The notes under the pieces are model-generated. The model saw only the letters and a list, made by a program, of their open reading frames with translations, was not told where the DNA came from and did no database searches. Below are positions 13,520 through 24,129 of a DNA stretch of 64,000 nucleotides, piece after piece. Numbering within the stretch: position 1 is the stretch's first letter; each line of letters opens with the position of its first letter. A program made the translations under genes and the position numbers. Where the stretch lies: assembly GCF_040581485.1 (NCBI RefSeq), contig NC_090133.1:19282001-19346000 (forward strand). Direction: 5' to 3'. The stretch comes from Linepithema humile (taxonomy: Eukaryota; Arthropoda; Insecta; Hymenoptera; Formicidae).

Positions 13520-15324
13520 AAGATGTGACGAAAACGATTACCCAATAAATGTCTAGACATTTATGTCGAACGGTACATTTTCGAATGTCGAATATGTATC
13601 GGTCGAAAATTTGTTGCGTTATCCTAATGTCAACTGTTTAATTTTCAACGATTATTCGCACACGCATATTTTTTCTGACACACCTTTTTTTTTATTTCTA
13701 GTTCTCCTAATTAAAACGCTGTAATATCTTGCGGTACTGCGCGACGTCGCAGTACGCAATGCGCTCGCCGAGTCTCCATTACTGATGGATGCGCAATTTT
13801 CCCGCACGCAAACCATAATGCAAAGTGCAATTGACAAACGACAAGAGAGAATTACGAGAGACCTTCGTTCGTCGCGCGCAAGAACGAAGAACAACGTCGT
13901 TTCGCAAATTTCTTCTTTCAATACAAATAAAACAGCGCTTCTATGTTACCTCTGTGAGCGTATCTATATTTGGATACCAGAATTATAGTGGTGTCGGTTG
14001 AGAAGCGCAATAAAATAGTAAATAATTACCATCGTCGACCTAAATTCCGGATCATAAGTAAAATGTTCACGAGTGAGAGGAAACCGATAGGAAAGAAATC
14101 TGGTATACTTTTCATTTTTTGCCGTTTCTTATTTTGTAATAATATATATGCATAATTTACATACTAGCAGCAAATTTATTTAATTTATTATAATTAAAAA
14201 AAGAAAACTTTTTAGTATCCATACAATTTTTAGAATCTTTTTTCATGAATTTTCATGTTATATATGAATTGATGCTATGTAGTAGGAGTACAAACTTCAT
14301 ACATATATATTTGTACATTTCTCAATTGCACAATTTTTTCTTAAATATTTGACATTTCAGCTTGAAGATAAGTTTAGCGTAGTGTCGATACTGCGATTGA
14401 CGAATTTACACGCCAAGGAATTCAGATTCATTTATATTAGCGAGTTTGAGAAGAAAGTATCAAGTTTATTTCCACTATTCTTGAAAGGAATTGCAAGAAT
14501 AAAGTATTAATTTGCCTTCGCCCTTTTGCTGTCCGGAATTAGCAACGTTGTGAGAACATACATTAATTCACAGGTATGTACAGATACGAACTTGTGGAGG
14601 AAACCGGTGACGCTGTAAAATACCGGTCGACCTCCATAGAGTCGTTCCATTTCATTAATTCATTTCGTGCTTCGTCCATATGCGAGTAAGTTTTTGTCAC
14701 CGAGAAAACCAGTGGCGTCGTGTTGTAACGCGATAACGATAGCTAGAAGTTGCACTATAGATGACAAAATAAATGATCGCGATGTTGAAATATTAAAATT
14801 ACTTTAGGCCATTGCTAATTATTCAAAAAATTACCGATTGTCTCGCCGACGCGAAGTTCAGTTTCTTTTCTTTTTCCTTCTTGTCGCAGTATTTGTAATA
14901 GAGACAACGCTTGCGCTGGATGTCCGTTACAATCGGAGGAAATTACAGTTCATCTAATTACCGTGTCCTCCTGTCAAGCACGACGTGAAGTCAAAGCGTG
15001 GCTTTCTATTCCTTTCGCCGGTGAAAAGTAAAGTTCGCAGCACACGTTCGACGAGGCAATCGGTGATTTTTGAGTTACGTGCTCCGAAGATTCTTTTTAT
15101 GAAATTTCGTAAAATACAATAAATTAAGAAATAAAGTTTATAATTTGCTAAAAAAATTAGGACATAAAATACCAGGCTGATCTTCGGTACAACATAAAAT
15201 TATACCTCTTTAATCGAAACAAGTTTTATTTTACTATTTGCAAAAACCTTAGCTGTTTTTTTTATTTGAACCAATCAAGTATCGAAAGTTGTTCTTAAAT
15301 TATTTTTTCAATGCAAACGGGTAA

Positions 15325-15692
15325 CCTGAATAATTCCTTATTTGAGGTATTACCGTCTGTTTTATATTTCACATAAAAAGACGTAAATATCTTACTTGAG
15401 ATAATTGCGCAAAAAGACAAAAGCAAGCAAATCAAGCAAAATTGCTTCTCTTCAAATACGAAATTAAATTTCTTATTTAAAGTGTTATCCTTCGTCTGTA
15501 CTGCACAAATAATAATATAATATATCGTTTATATATTCTATTAACTCTCTAATATTGTGAAAATAAGTTTAATTATAAATCACAATTATCGGCGAGGCAA
15601 AAGAGATCTCAATTCTGAGAATTTGATCAAGATAATTAGAGCCAAGGCAGGATAATGATTAGCGCGAAACCAAGATAATATAATATTTTCAG
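15325..15692 (+). repeat. Copy A of an old inverted repeat pair
   Basis: By eye this stretch aligns with the reverse complement of 17388-17730 along nearly its whole length. The best part is AATTGCTTCTCTTCAAA to CTTATTTAAAGTGTTA, at about 15441-15490. The alignment continues through GCGAGGCAAA (about 15591) and GATAATTAGAG (about 15633) with small gaps. The two copies are diverged and face each other about 1.7 kb apart. They could be two insertions of one repeat family or the long terminal repeats of a decayed DNA transposon. I recognise no family. Confidence 0.6.
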
Positions 15693-16679
15693 TAATGAAC
15701 TTCCTTTCAGAAATGTAACGTTTTTAAAAATAATTTGCCTCGTTATCAAACGTTACTATTACTCTGATTATCATACGTAATGAACTAAAATACTATTTTT
15801 TGTATATGGAATTAATTTTTTTTTTCGTAATTATCGATTTACACAGTAATATTGCTTGAATAATTATTTAGAAACCTTTTTTGCGCCCTATTGATTATGT
15901 TATTAAACATCATTAACTCTGTTATTATTGCATAATACTGCTAATTACATCACTTGTGGAACTATCTGACATATCTTATCCCCTTTTTTTTCGCAAAAAA
16001 ATTATATAACATTTGAATCAATACAATTTTATCGATTAAGATCAATGAGTTTTATCATTGCGTTTTATCGTTGCGTTTTATGATTATATTACGACGTATT
16101 TCTTTAAGCTGCCTTTAATGAATTTTTGCAACCAAGACTGCGAAGTCTATTTTTTTTTGTTTGGATCATTCGAATCATCATTTGCTATGTTAATTATATT
16201 TATGTCTTAACGTAACATGTTTGATATACATTATCCATGAAAAATATGCGACACTAAGAGTGAAACACTTAAAATAAAAAATTAATTTAATTTGAAAATT
16301 AAATACTCGAGTAGATGCAGATCTGCCGCGACCTAGAATTTCATGTTGCGCACTTGTTGTGCAGAAAACATCATTATTTTTGTTGCACGGTCGTCGATTT
16401 TCTTGAAACCTTTTCTCTCTTTATACCCACGCATCACTTTCCAGAATATTACTCTGAGAACTAGGCCCATCGAGATGTACTCTGTTGCGGTTGCAAAAGC
16501 GCGAGTCTCTGTTAATCGTCGAACGTGGTTTTCACTCAGCACGTCTGTTCGTTTAAACACACTTTTCTTCTCGCTTTTAGTGGCTAAAATACAACGATGA
16601 AAAATAATCGCTGCTTAGTATATTTAATTGCGTAATGATTTAAGCTGAATTTTTGAAAAATTATGACAGAGAAGACTTA

Positions 16680-16838
16680 GGGCGGTATTCATAGTCCGTT
16701 CTTATATTCAAAATTGTCTTAAGCACGGACTTATATTCGCTCTCTTCGTCACACATAGATTGTGTCTGACGAAGAGAGCGAATATAAGTTCGTGCTTAAG
16801 ACGATCTTGAATATAAGAACGGACTATGAATACCGGCC
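16680..16838. mobile_element. PIF/Harbinger-like MITE (159 bp) with TTA target duplication
   Basis: Nearly the whole element is one palindrome. The 19-base ends are GGGCGGTATTCATAGTCCG on the left and, on the opposite strand, GGCCGGTATTCATAGTCCG, with one mismatch. The arms continue almost perfectly to a small loop near 16757-16762. TTA flanks both ends (16677-16679 and 16839-16841). A 3-bp TWA duplication with GG-starting ends is characteristic of PIF/Harbinger and Tourist-type MITEs, hence the family call. If the last G is assigned differently, the duplication could be read as TTAG. It has no coding capacity. The near-identity of its arms suggests fairly recent insertion. Confidence 0.8.
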
Positions 16839-17387
16839 TTAGATAACAATATCTAAACGAGAAAATCAAATATCTACTTCGTAAAATATGATTGAAATTA
16901 TTTGATATATTAAAATAACTGGTTATTTTATTGATTCGTTTCTTATGTTCACTGAATAAATTACAATTGTTATTATTTTTTGATAAATCGAGAGGAGTAT
17001 GAATTCGAAAATATTTCGTGATTATCGCCTCGCAATTCATTCAAGCGATATCAAAGACTTGCGCTTGAATAACGAGGTAAGAGTCTTCTTTTCCTCAATC
17101 GGAGTTATAAGCCCGGATCTTACGTCACCGATGAAAGCTGGCTGATAGCGGCGTATGTACGCCGTGTAATGCGAAGACGCGATCGTACAAACAACAAAGG
17201 TGTCATTAACCTTATCGATGCGCGGCTAATCAGTTTCTCCGGTAAATCAATGTCGTAGGCTGACATTCCCGTTAAAAGCTTCTCGTACAATAGCAGAAAT
17301 AACTTTTGTACAAAACGATTACGTGGTAGTTCGTAGAATAATTCAGGAATACAAATTTATTAATAAATTAATAAGAAGATACTGTCG

Positions 17388-17730
17388 ATTATTTAATACA
17401 TTAGTTTTGCATTAATCACTATTCTGTCATCACCTGCCATCGCTAATTATCTTTAAGGAATTTCTGGAACCGCGATCCCTTTATTTGCCTCGTTTATTAG
17501 CACTATCTATATTGACACCGTATGAAGAATAAATAGGTATCTTATTATTATTCGCAAACAAGACCAAAAGTAACACTTTAAATAAGAAATTAATTTCGTG
17601 TTTGAAGAAAAGCAATTTTGATTTATTGATATTCATATAATAATCGTGTTGAAGTAATTTTCTGCATGATTGTTTTAAGTGAAATAACTACATAAAACGG
17701 GTGATATCTTAAATAAAAAATTATTTGGAT
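17388..17730 (-). repeat. Copy B of an old inverted repeat pair
   Basis: Read on the minus strand, this stretch aligns with copy A (15325-15692). Shared blocks include AATTGCTTTTCTTCAAA followed by CTTATTTAAAGTGTTA, GCGAGGCAAA equivalents (here ACGAGGCAAA), and GGCAGG near its end. Divergence and gaps mark it as old. Confidence 0.6.
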
Positions 17731-17882
17731 AATTAAATTTTATTGAAACGAAAAACATGAGATGACAATGAATATTGTTTTCTCAATTATAATTCAATTT
17801 ATTAATTATTATTGTATTAATAATTATAGTAATATAATAATTATTATTACAATAGTAAAAAATGATATTAACAACTTTTAAT

Positions 17883-17892
<10 letters not shown>

Positions 17893-17931
<39 letters not shown>
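17893..17931. repeat. (TA)n microsatellite
   Basis: An uninterrupted TA dinucleotide run of 39 bases in AT-rich intergenic DNA. Confidence 0.95.
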
Positions 17932-17934
<3 letters not shown>

Positions 17935-18043
17935 CTTGATTAAACTCATCAATTATACTTATTATTAATAATTTTTTAAATTATTGATTACTTTTTTCAA
18001 GTTATTTAGTTAAAAGTATTATGATGGAATAAATGTTCAGAAC

Positions 18044-18283
18044 TAGTGATGGGATTTCAAGGTTCTTATTGCAAATTTCTAAGCAAGTCAAGAAGGACCG
18101 AAAGTTAAAAGTCTCAAAACATCATGCACGATTGTTACAATTGAAAAAGTCTTAAAAGGTTTTGAAAAAGTTTTGAAAGTCTTGAATGTCTTGAATGTGT
18201 TAAATATTTGAATATTTATATTTATATTTTTAATATTTTGTCTATGCACATAACATACACACATATGCATACACACACACATA

Positions 18284-18333
<50 letters not shown>

Positions 18334-18543
18334 TGTATTACACATTCAAAACTTTTCAAGTCTTCTTCAAGACTTTCAATCATAACAGTTTTGCAAGATG
18401 TTTTGAGACTTCTTGATTTTCATAGCCTTTAACTCAAGATGTCTTGAGACGATTTGATTTTTTTTATCTATTTGAATGCCTTCAATCTATCTTCTTTAGT
18501 CAGCTTTTTTAGCACCATTGAAATGATTTGAATCCCGTTACTA
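18044..18543. mobile_element. Non-autonomous hAT-like element (500 bp) with perfect 8-bp target duplication
   Basis: The left end reads TAGTGATGGGATTTCAA. The right end, on the opposite strand, reads TAGTAACGGGATTCAA. The element is flanked on both sides by the identical octamer TTCAGAAC (18036-18043 and 18544-18551). An 8-bp duplication with TAGTGATGGG-type ends is the signature of hAT transposons. Internally it folds back: AGTCTCAAAACATCATGCA near 18110 is mirrored by the reverse complement of 18381-18407, and A/T-rich variations on AGTCTTGAA recur in both arms. The centre carries an (AC)n microsatellite. There is no transposase frame, so it is a MITE or foldback derivative mobilised in trans. 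Confidence 0.85.
18287..18329. repeat. (AC)n microsatellite inside the hAT-like element
   Basis: An AC run of 43 bases, preceded by imperfect AC/AT repeats from about 18255, forms the loop region of the foldback element. Short open frames here (His-Thr or Val-Cys repeats) are artefacts of the run. Confidence 0.95.
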
Positions 18544-21500
18544 TTCAGAACTGTTAAGAAAAAGAAGTGTGTACGGCGAGTGAGTGAAATCGCTTTCGCT
18601 GTTGATGAATGCAATTTGATTATTTATACGATTCAAAAACGAGGATCAATTACACGCACTGACGCTCTGCTCGTTTACCTTACTTCCGCTGGCACGATGC
18701 ACCGAGGGTTTTTATGAATACGTTATAGGCGTAAATAGTGCAATGCAACTAATAAAACATTTTAAGAGTTGAGAACCGCATGCGGAAGAAAAGTCGCGCA
18801 TTCGCTATGGCAATACTACTGTTGCGATACGACCCTGGCTAACATTCCTGCGGCGATACGCACGCGATCGATCGAACTATCTCTGCGATAAAATATTTGC
18901 ATTATTAGAGTATTATATAAGGTGTCTATATTGAATATCTTTACGGCCTTGCCGACTGTGTCGAGTGTCAAATCTAGTTTTCCTTGACAACATAATTCGC
19001 AGAATCTTTACTTATTACAAGCTGTAACAATTTTGTAACACGCTTGTAATTTTTATCATCAATAAACGTCTGTACACAATTTAGTTTTCACTTTGAATTG
19101 AGAATAAGTATTTAATTATACCAAAATTGAAATGAAGGTGAATGAGAATTAGACACATATTAAAAAAAGAAACATTCCTCTAATGATTACGCGACACCTT
19201 GTATAGTGCTGTAATATGATAACATATTGCGATACTGTGTTTTCATACTGTAGCATGAAATTATATTCGATCGATCGCAGCTTTGAGTAACGCAACTGGA
19301 ATAAAAAGGCTTTCAAAATACATCACATTGCAGTATTTACAATTATAAGTCTGTCTATCCATATGTTGATGATAGATTGACTTGTAACGTTACAGGCAAT
19401 CGGTTACATCGTGATTAGCGGCAATTAACTATTCCACCTCAGCATTTGGCGTGATGTCTTTAGAATCGTGCCGTAATAAAATGCGACTCGAAAGCTTGAA
19501 AGGTGAGGCCGACATTGTGAAAGATTGTCAATTTAGTTGCGCGTTTTGCCCCGCAAATTACAGCTTAGCCGATTATAGTGTTCGTCAACGGGATATTAAC
19601 TCTTTCAGACTTGGTGACCAACAGACGTGTGTTTTTTTTCTCATTTATTACGCGAACGTGTGATTGCAGACATGGTGCGGTGCGGTTCATGGGCATGTCT
19701 TGAGTTATCACAATAATTTGATATCACTGTTATTTTTAAGTGCTGCGACAAATTCAATATAAAAATACAAGATAAGTATAAATATAATAATAATTAAAAA
19801 AGAAACAAATTTATGAAAGAAAGCTACTGGCTATAATTTTATTATTTTTTATTTTATCATTTTTTTATATTCTCAATATTTTTCACATGATTAAAGCGAA
19901 AAAATTAACACATTGAAAGTAATATTATTACAAATTATTTAATTTTAATGATTGTTTAGATTAAATTATTGTTCAAAAATTAAATGTTAAATAACACAAT
20001 CGTAAAAAATAATATCAATTTTTTAAATATATAATTGTTTTAATTCTGATCTCTTTAAATTGATCCATTTAAAATTAAAAAAAATTCTTACATTATTTTA
20101 TAAAAACAAGTTGTGCAATGTTCTTATTTTCTTATTAAAACAAATTTTTTTTTTTTAATAAATAATGATCTCTCAAGTCGTATATTTGGTTGCGTAACAT
20201 GCGTCGTGCATAAAGAAAATGTTAGATCGAAAAAAAATATGATAATTATATTGGATTACTCTTGTTTTTACAAATGTGCAAATATCAGCCTGTCGTGCGA
20301 ATTTATAGGCGATTGAAAAGCGTTCTTTACATAACTTACTGAAATTATCGTGCCTTCTCAATGATAGGGTCAAGGTCGCTGTCCATTCCATTGGAGTGTC
20401 GCAAACAAGGACGTCACACACTCTTTAATTAAGACTGACATTTTTCAGACGATAGAGAATGCTTCTTATTAGCAACCAGTTTGACGTGTTTTTGAATCAG
20501 GTGGACCAAAGCATGTGATAATAATATTTTTGTTTTTACGATTGCGAAAATCGATTTATCGATTGATTGTCGGTCTGATAACTACGATTCCTTGCATGTG
20601 TTCAAAGTTCTATTTCGAGTAGAATACTAATAATATATAGTATAGATAATAGTAAACACATATTGCAAATAGATAACTTGTATAAAGGATATTATTTATT
20701 TCTTTTTTCTATTATTATATAATTTATTTTTATGTTTATAATTGGTTATCTTTCAATTTTTTGCTAGTTAAGCAGATTGAGATTTACGTTACTGCAAATT
20801 GTTTTTTGGCTTTAATATTATAATATTTTATTTTTTAATTTAGATGTAAAACATTTGACGGAGTTTTGAATATAAATGCGATTCAATCTTTCTAAATAAT
20901 CTTTTAACGTCCATTTAATATTTAATTATGCAAACGAATCGAACGCTTCATATGTTTACTTAAGATCAGAAGCAAAATTACGAGCTACGATCTAAGTGCG
21001 TTTCTAAGAATACAGCGAGCACTTTTTGCGCAAAATCTATTTAATGATATTTGAGTAAAAAGTTCCGCAGATGCAATTGCTAATTATATATTTTCAAACG
21101 CACATTTTTTCGCGAAAATATATCCAAAATATTGCACATCCAAAATTTAGCTGAAAACATAAGAATTTATTGCAGGATAATTTATTGCCTTCGGCGATAA
21201 TGTAAAATTATTCTAAATAAACACGCGACACGATAATGTATAGAGAATGGCGGAAGAAGAAGCGTTGCAAAAACTTGTATAGTTTTCCGCGTTAACCTAC
21301 ATTTACGTCCTCGATTACTGACTATTACGATGCTTTCTTAAGTAGCGATTGTCGATCATAGACGTGCTAGCGGAAATTGAAACCGGGTTATTTTTGGCAG
21401 ACCTCTTTTGCTTTGTCACAAGATTATAAAGTTTATTTAAATCCTCTTCTTGTTTATCTGCATTTTAAGAATTTATTGCATTACATTGTATCGTTGTAGA

Positions 21501-22989
21501 TAAAGATTAATGCTGAATTCCACATCTTCGGTGATTTTAATGCGTGGATAGGACCGGTTGATCGCGGAATCAGTGATACCTGAAATATATATTTCAGTCT
21601 TTATGCAAATGTTTTAAACGGTAATTTTGATATGCTAGAATGTCACAATGTATCTTCTTTAAAACGTTTTTGTCCTTTATTTTGTGAAACTGATTTCTTT
21701 TTAAACATACACATTATGTTTTATAAATTTTGTCAATTTAAGATTTTAAATGCGTATGCAAAAGTTTTTTAGATTCAAGTTTTTTACATTACATTTTATG
21801 ATATTCTAAATTTAAAATTTCAGAAGAGTATATTTTCAGTATTGAATATTGCATTAATTAATCTGACATCACTGGTTTATTGAAATAAATGATCTATTCG
21901 AATTAGAGCTAAAAATATAAATCTTTATTAATTAATTTATAACTATTAATTGTTTTTGTGTCTTAACTCAAGAAGGGTTTGTTGATATTTTTATCAGAAA
22001 AAATCGAGTCGAATAGTTCGAGAAACCACAAATGACAAGAAGCGCATTTGTTCCATTCTGTATATAATGATTAGAATGTTCAAGAATCGCGGAAATTCGT
22101 CATGCTTTGAGCCGTCGAAGCTCATAAAGCACATTTAAAGACAGTCACTGTACTCCACCTGTGTATTCCACGGATTAGTATTATTATTTTTTCAAAACCG
22201 TCACATCGCGCTCGAGGAGGTGGATCGTCAGATAACGGAGAAGCGCGGAGAAAAGAATCCTCTATGATTGGGTTCTATGTGAGGAGAAGAGGGAAAACAA
22301 GGAGGACAAGTGGAATAAGACGGAATAAGGGAGAAAGCGAGAGAGGATATAAATTGCAAGCATGGAGGCGCAGGCGCAGGTACCCAGATGAGCCTGCGTC
22401 ACCTGAATAAAAGAGGAAGTGAGAGACTTGGTTTTCAGGAGTGTTTCTAGACTTTGGAATTTATAAGTAGGAGCTTTAGAAGCACTGTTCTTGTAGGAAA
22501 GGTCATTCTTGAACTTTTCAAATTTTATAGAGGAGAATTATTTGTCTCACATATCATGACTTATATTGCTTAATTCTACAGAATTTATTATCATTAATGA
22601 AATATTATTGACATGTATAATTATTCATTATATTACAGCGAACTGTAATAATTATATTTTGCAATTGATTTGTAACTTTGTATCAATCTCAAGCTGTTTA
22701 ATGCCAAGTTCTTCGCAATTTATCCATGGTTTTTTTTTTTTTATGATTTCAGTTGGCTCCGAATTTTACGTCGACTCCTATATTAAATCCTATTGTAATG
22801 GAAGAAGATGAAGGTAGGAATGAAATGAAGACAAGACTGTGCAAGAAAGGAAGACAACATAAGGCCTGCGGATAAGACAAGACGTTCCTGCGCCGCAGAA
22901 GCAGGAGAAGTGCCGCAAGAGGGGCCGGCGAATGGAGGAACAACGGTCAGTAGTAGTAGGCATCGAATAGACAGACCGTAGGGGGCAAA

Positions 22990-24071
22990 GTAGAGCGGCA
23001 AGTGGGGAGCAGAAATAAATCGTTCACCTGAGCATTGCGGCCGCGGATCGGCGCTCACGCAGTGTCTCGGCCGATCTCGCACCGATCACAGCCCACGTTA
23101 GATCCAGATCGTCACGTTCGCGCGCGCGCGCGCACGGTCATCTATATACACGCAAAAAGGAGCGCATACTCCGGTTTCGCTCGATTTCTTCATTGGTCCT
23201 TTTCTCTCTTTCTCTCTCTCTCCTCTCTCTCTTCGTCCATTCGTCTCTCGATCTCCGGCTATCCGGTCTTCACGTCGATCCCTCCCTCCTTTCTCGTTTC
23301 TCGCCTCTTCCCTTCGTTTGCTTCTCGGTCCTCTTCTATCTGCATCCCTCGCGTCGCTCCCTTCTCCAGCGGGTCGTATGCCTCTTCCTCGCCGAAGTAC
23401 ATCATCACAGCCGATCGTTCCCACGATCACTGTCGCGGCCACCAGCGGTCGAGGAGGCAGCAGCCACCGCGTGTACTCGCGTGTAACATTCTTCGTGTGT
23501 ACGAACCAGACTCGAGGAAAATCAACGAGAGTCGCGCGATCGTGGCTGGTACCGTCGTGAGCGATCGTTCGGTCGGTCGTGGAGGATCCACTGGACGGGA
23601 TATGCCTTAATGAGCGAGATCTTCCTTCAGGATTACGACGATCAACGACGACGGGCGAAAGAGAGAAGTAAAAGCGCGCGACTCTTTTTTTTTTTCTTTT
23701 ACTTGGACCAGCGTCTCCGGTACATAATAACGTTTCCGACGACCCGACCGGCACACTTAACGCACTGCGAAAGGAGGATTGACTTTCTCCAATCGACCGA
23801 GTAGAAGCTGCGTGCCAACATCAGGCTCTTTGAGGTCGAGTCGCGAGAAAACGCGGACAAGATCGAAACACGACGTTGGATGACACTTTTAAGGGATTTC
23901 CTTTGAAGAGTCGGTGTATTCGTGCATGACGCAGCTTTCGGGTGGATCCTGACAAGGGACATCGAGGGAAAGAGGCAGAGAGGAGCACGCGCGTCGCAGC
24001 TTCGCGCTTCCGTTTTCGACGAACAGGTGTTCAGTGATCTCAGGGTGAACGTTCGGTGAACGCCGGTCAGA
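22990..24071 (+). promoter_or_regulatory. CpG-rich probable promoter and 5' UTR of the CD36-type gene
   Basis: Base composition changes sharply to CpG-rich, with a CG run at 23118-23132, a pyrimidine tract (TCTC-rich) at about 23200-23340, and many CGA/CGT words up to the ATG at 24072. Long overlapping open frames occur on both strands (for example minus strand 23754-23098). These are expected where CpG-rich sequence lacks stop codons and show no recognisable protein. I cannot place a transcription start. A TATATA at 23142 and a TATAAAT at 22348 are candidates only. Confidence 0.45.
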
Positions 24072-24129
24072 ATGAGGGTACATCGCGGGATCTGCGCTAA
24101 GCTGCAGGGCGGCTTCCTCCGACGATGGT
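24072..24129 (+). CDS. First coding exon of the CD36-family receptor (19 codons)
   Basis: ATG at 24072 with AGA before it; the reading frame is closed upstream by TGA at 24057-24059. It encodes MRVHRGICAKLQGGFLRRW plus one base, a basic cytoplasmic tail leading straight into the membrane helix of exon 2. The donor GTAAGT at 24130 is consensus. The leftover T plus GG of exon 2 gives Trp20. It sits in the downstream edge of a CpG island. The 20.4-kb gap leaves room for another first exon, so this assignment is less certain than the other exons. Confidence 0.75.

Larger units (their letters stand above)
13550..24071. other. 10.5-kb gene-free region with mobile-element remains
   Basis: No coding region can be supported between NDUFS2 and the first coding exon of the CD36-type gene. 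The region holds an old large inverted repeat (15325-15692 against 17388-17730), a PIF/Harbinger-like MITE (16680-16838), a (TA)n run, a 500-bp hAT-like element (18044-18543) and, from about 22990 to 24071, a CpG-rich island that is probably promoter and 5' UTR of the CD36-type gene. The rest is AT-rich unique-looking sequence. Confidence 0.6.

Noticed and set aside
18208..18432. His-Thr or Val-Cys repeat open frames
   Set aside because: Produced by the (AC)n tract within the hAT-like element.
23098..23754. 218-codon minus-strand open frame
   Set aside because: Lies antisense in a CpG-rich, stop-poor probable 5' UTR. It is full of Arg/Lys/Glu from GA/TC tracts and has no recognisable domain.
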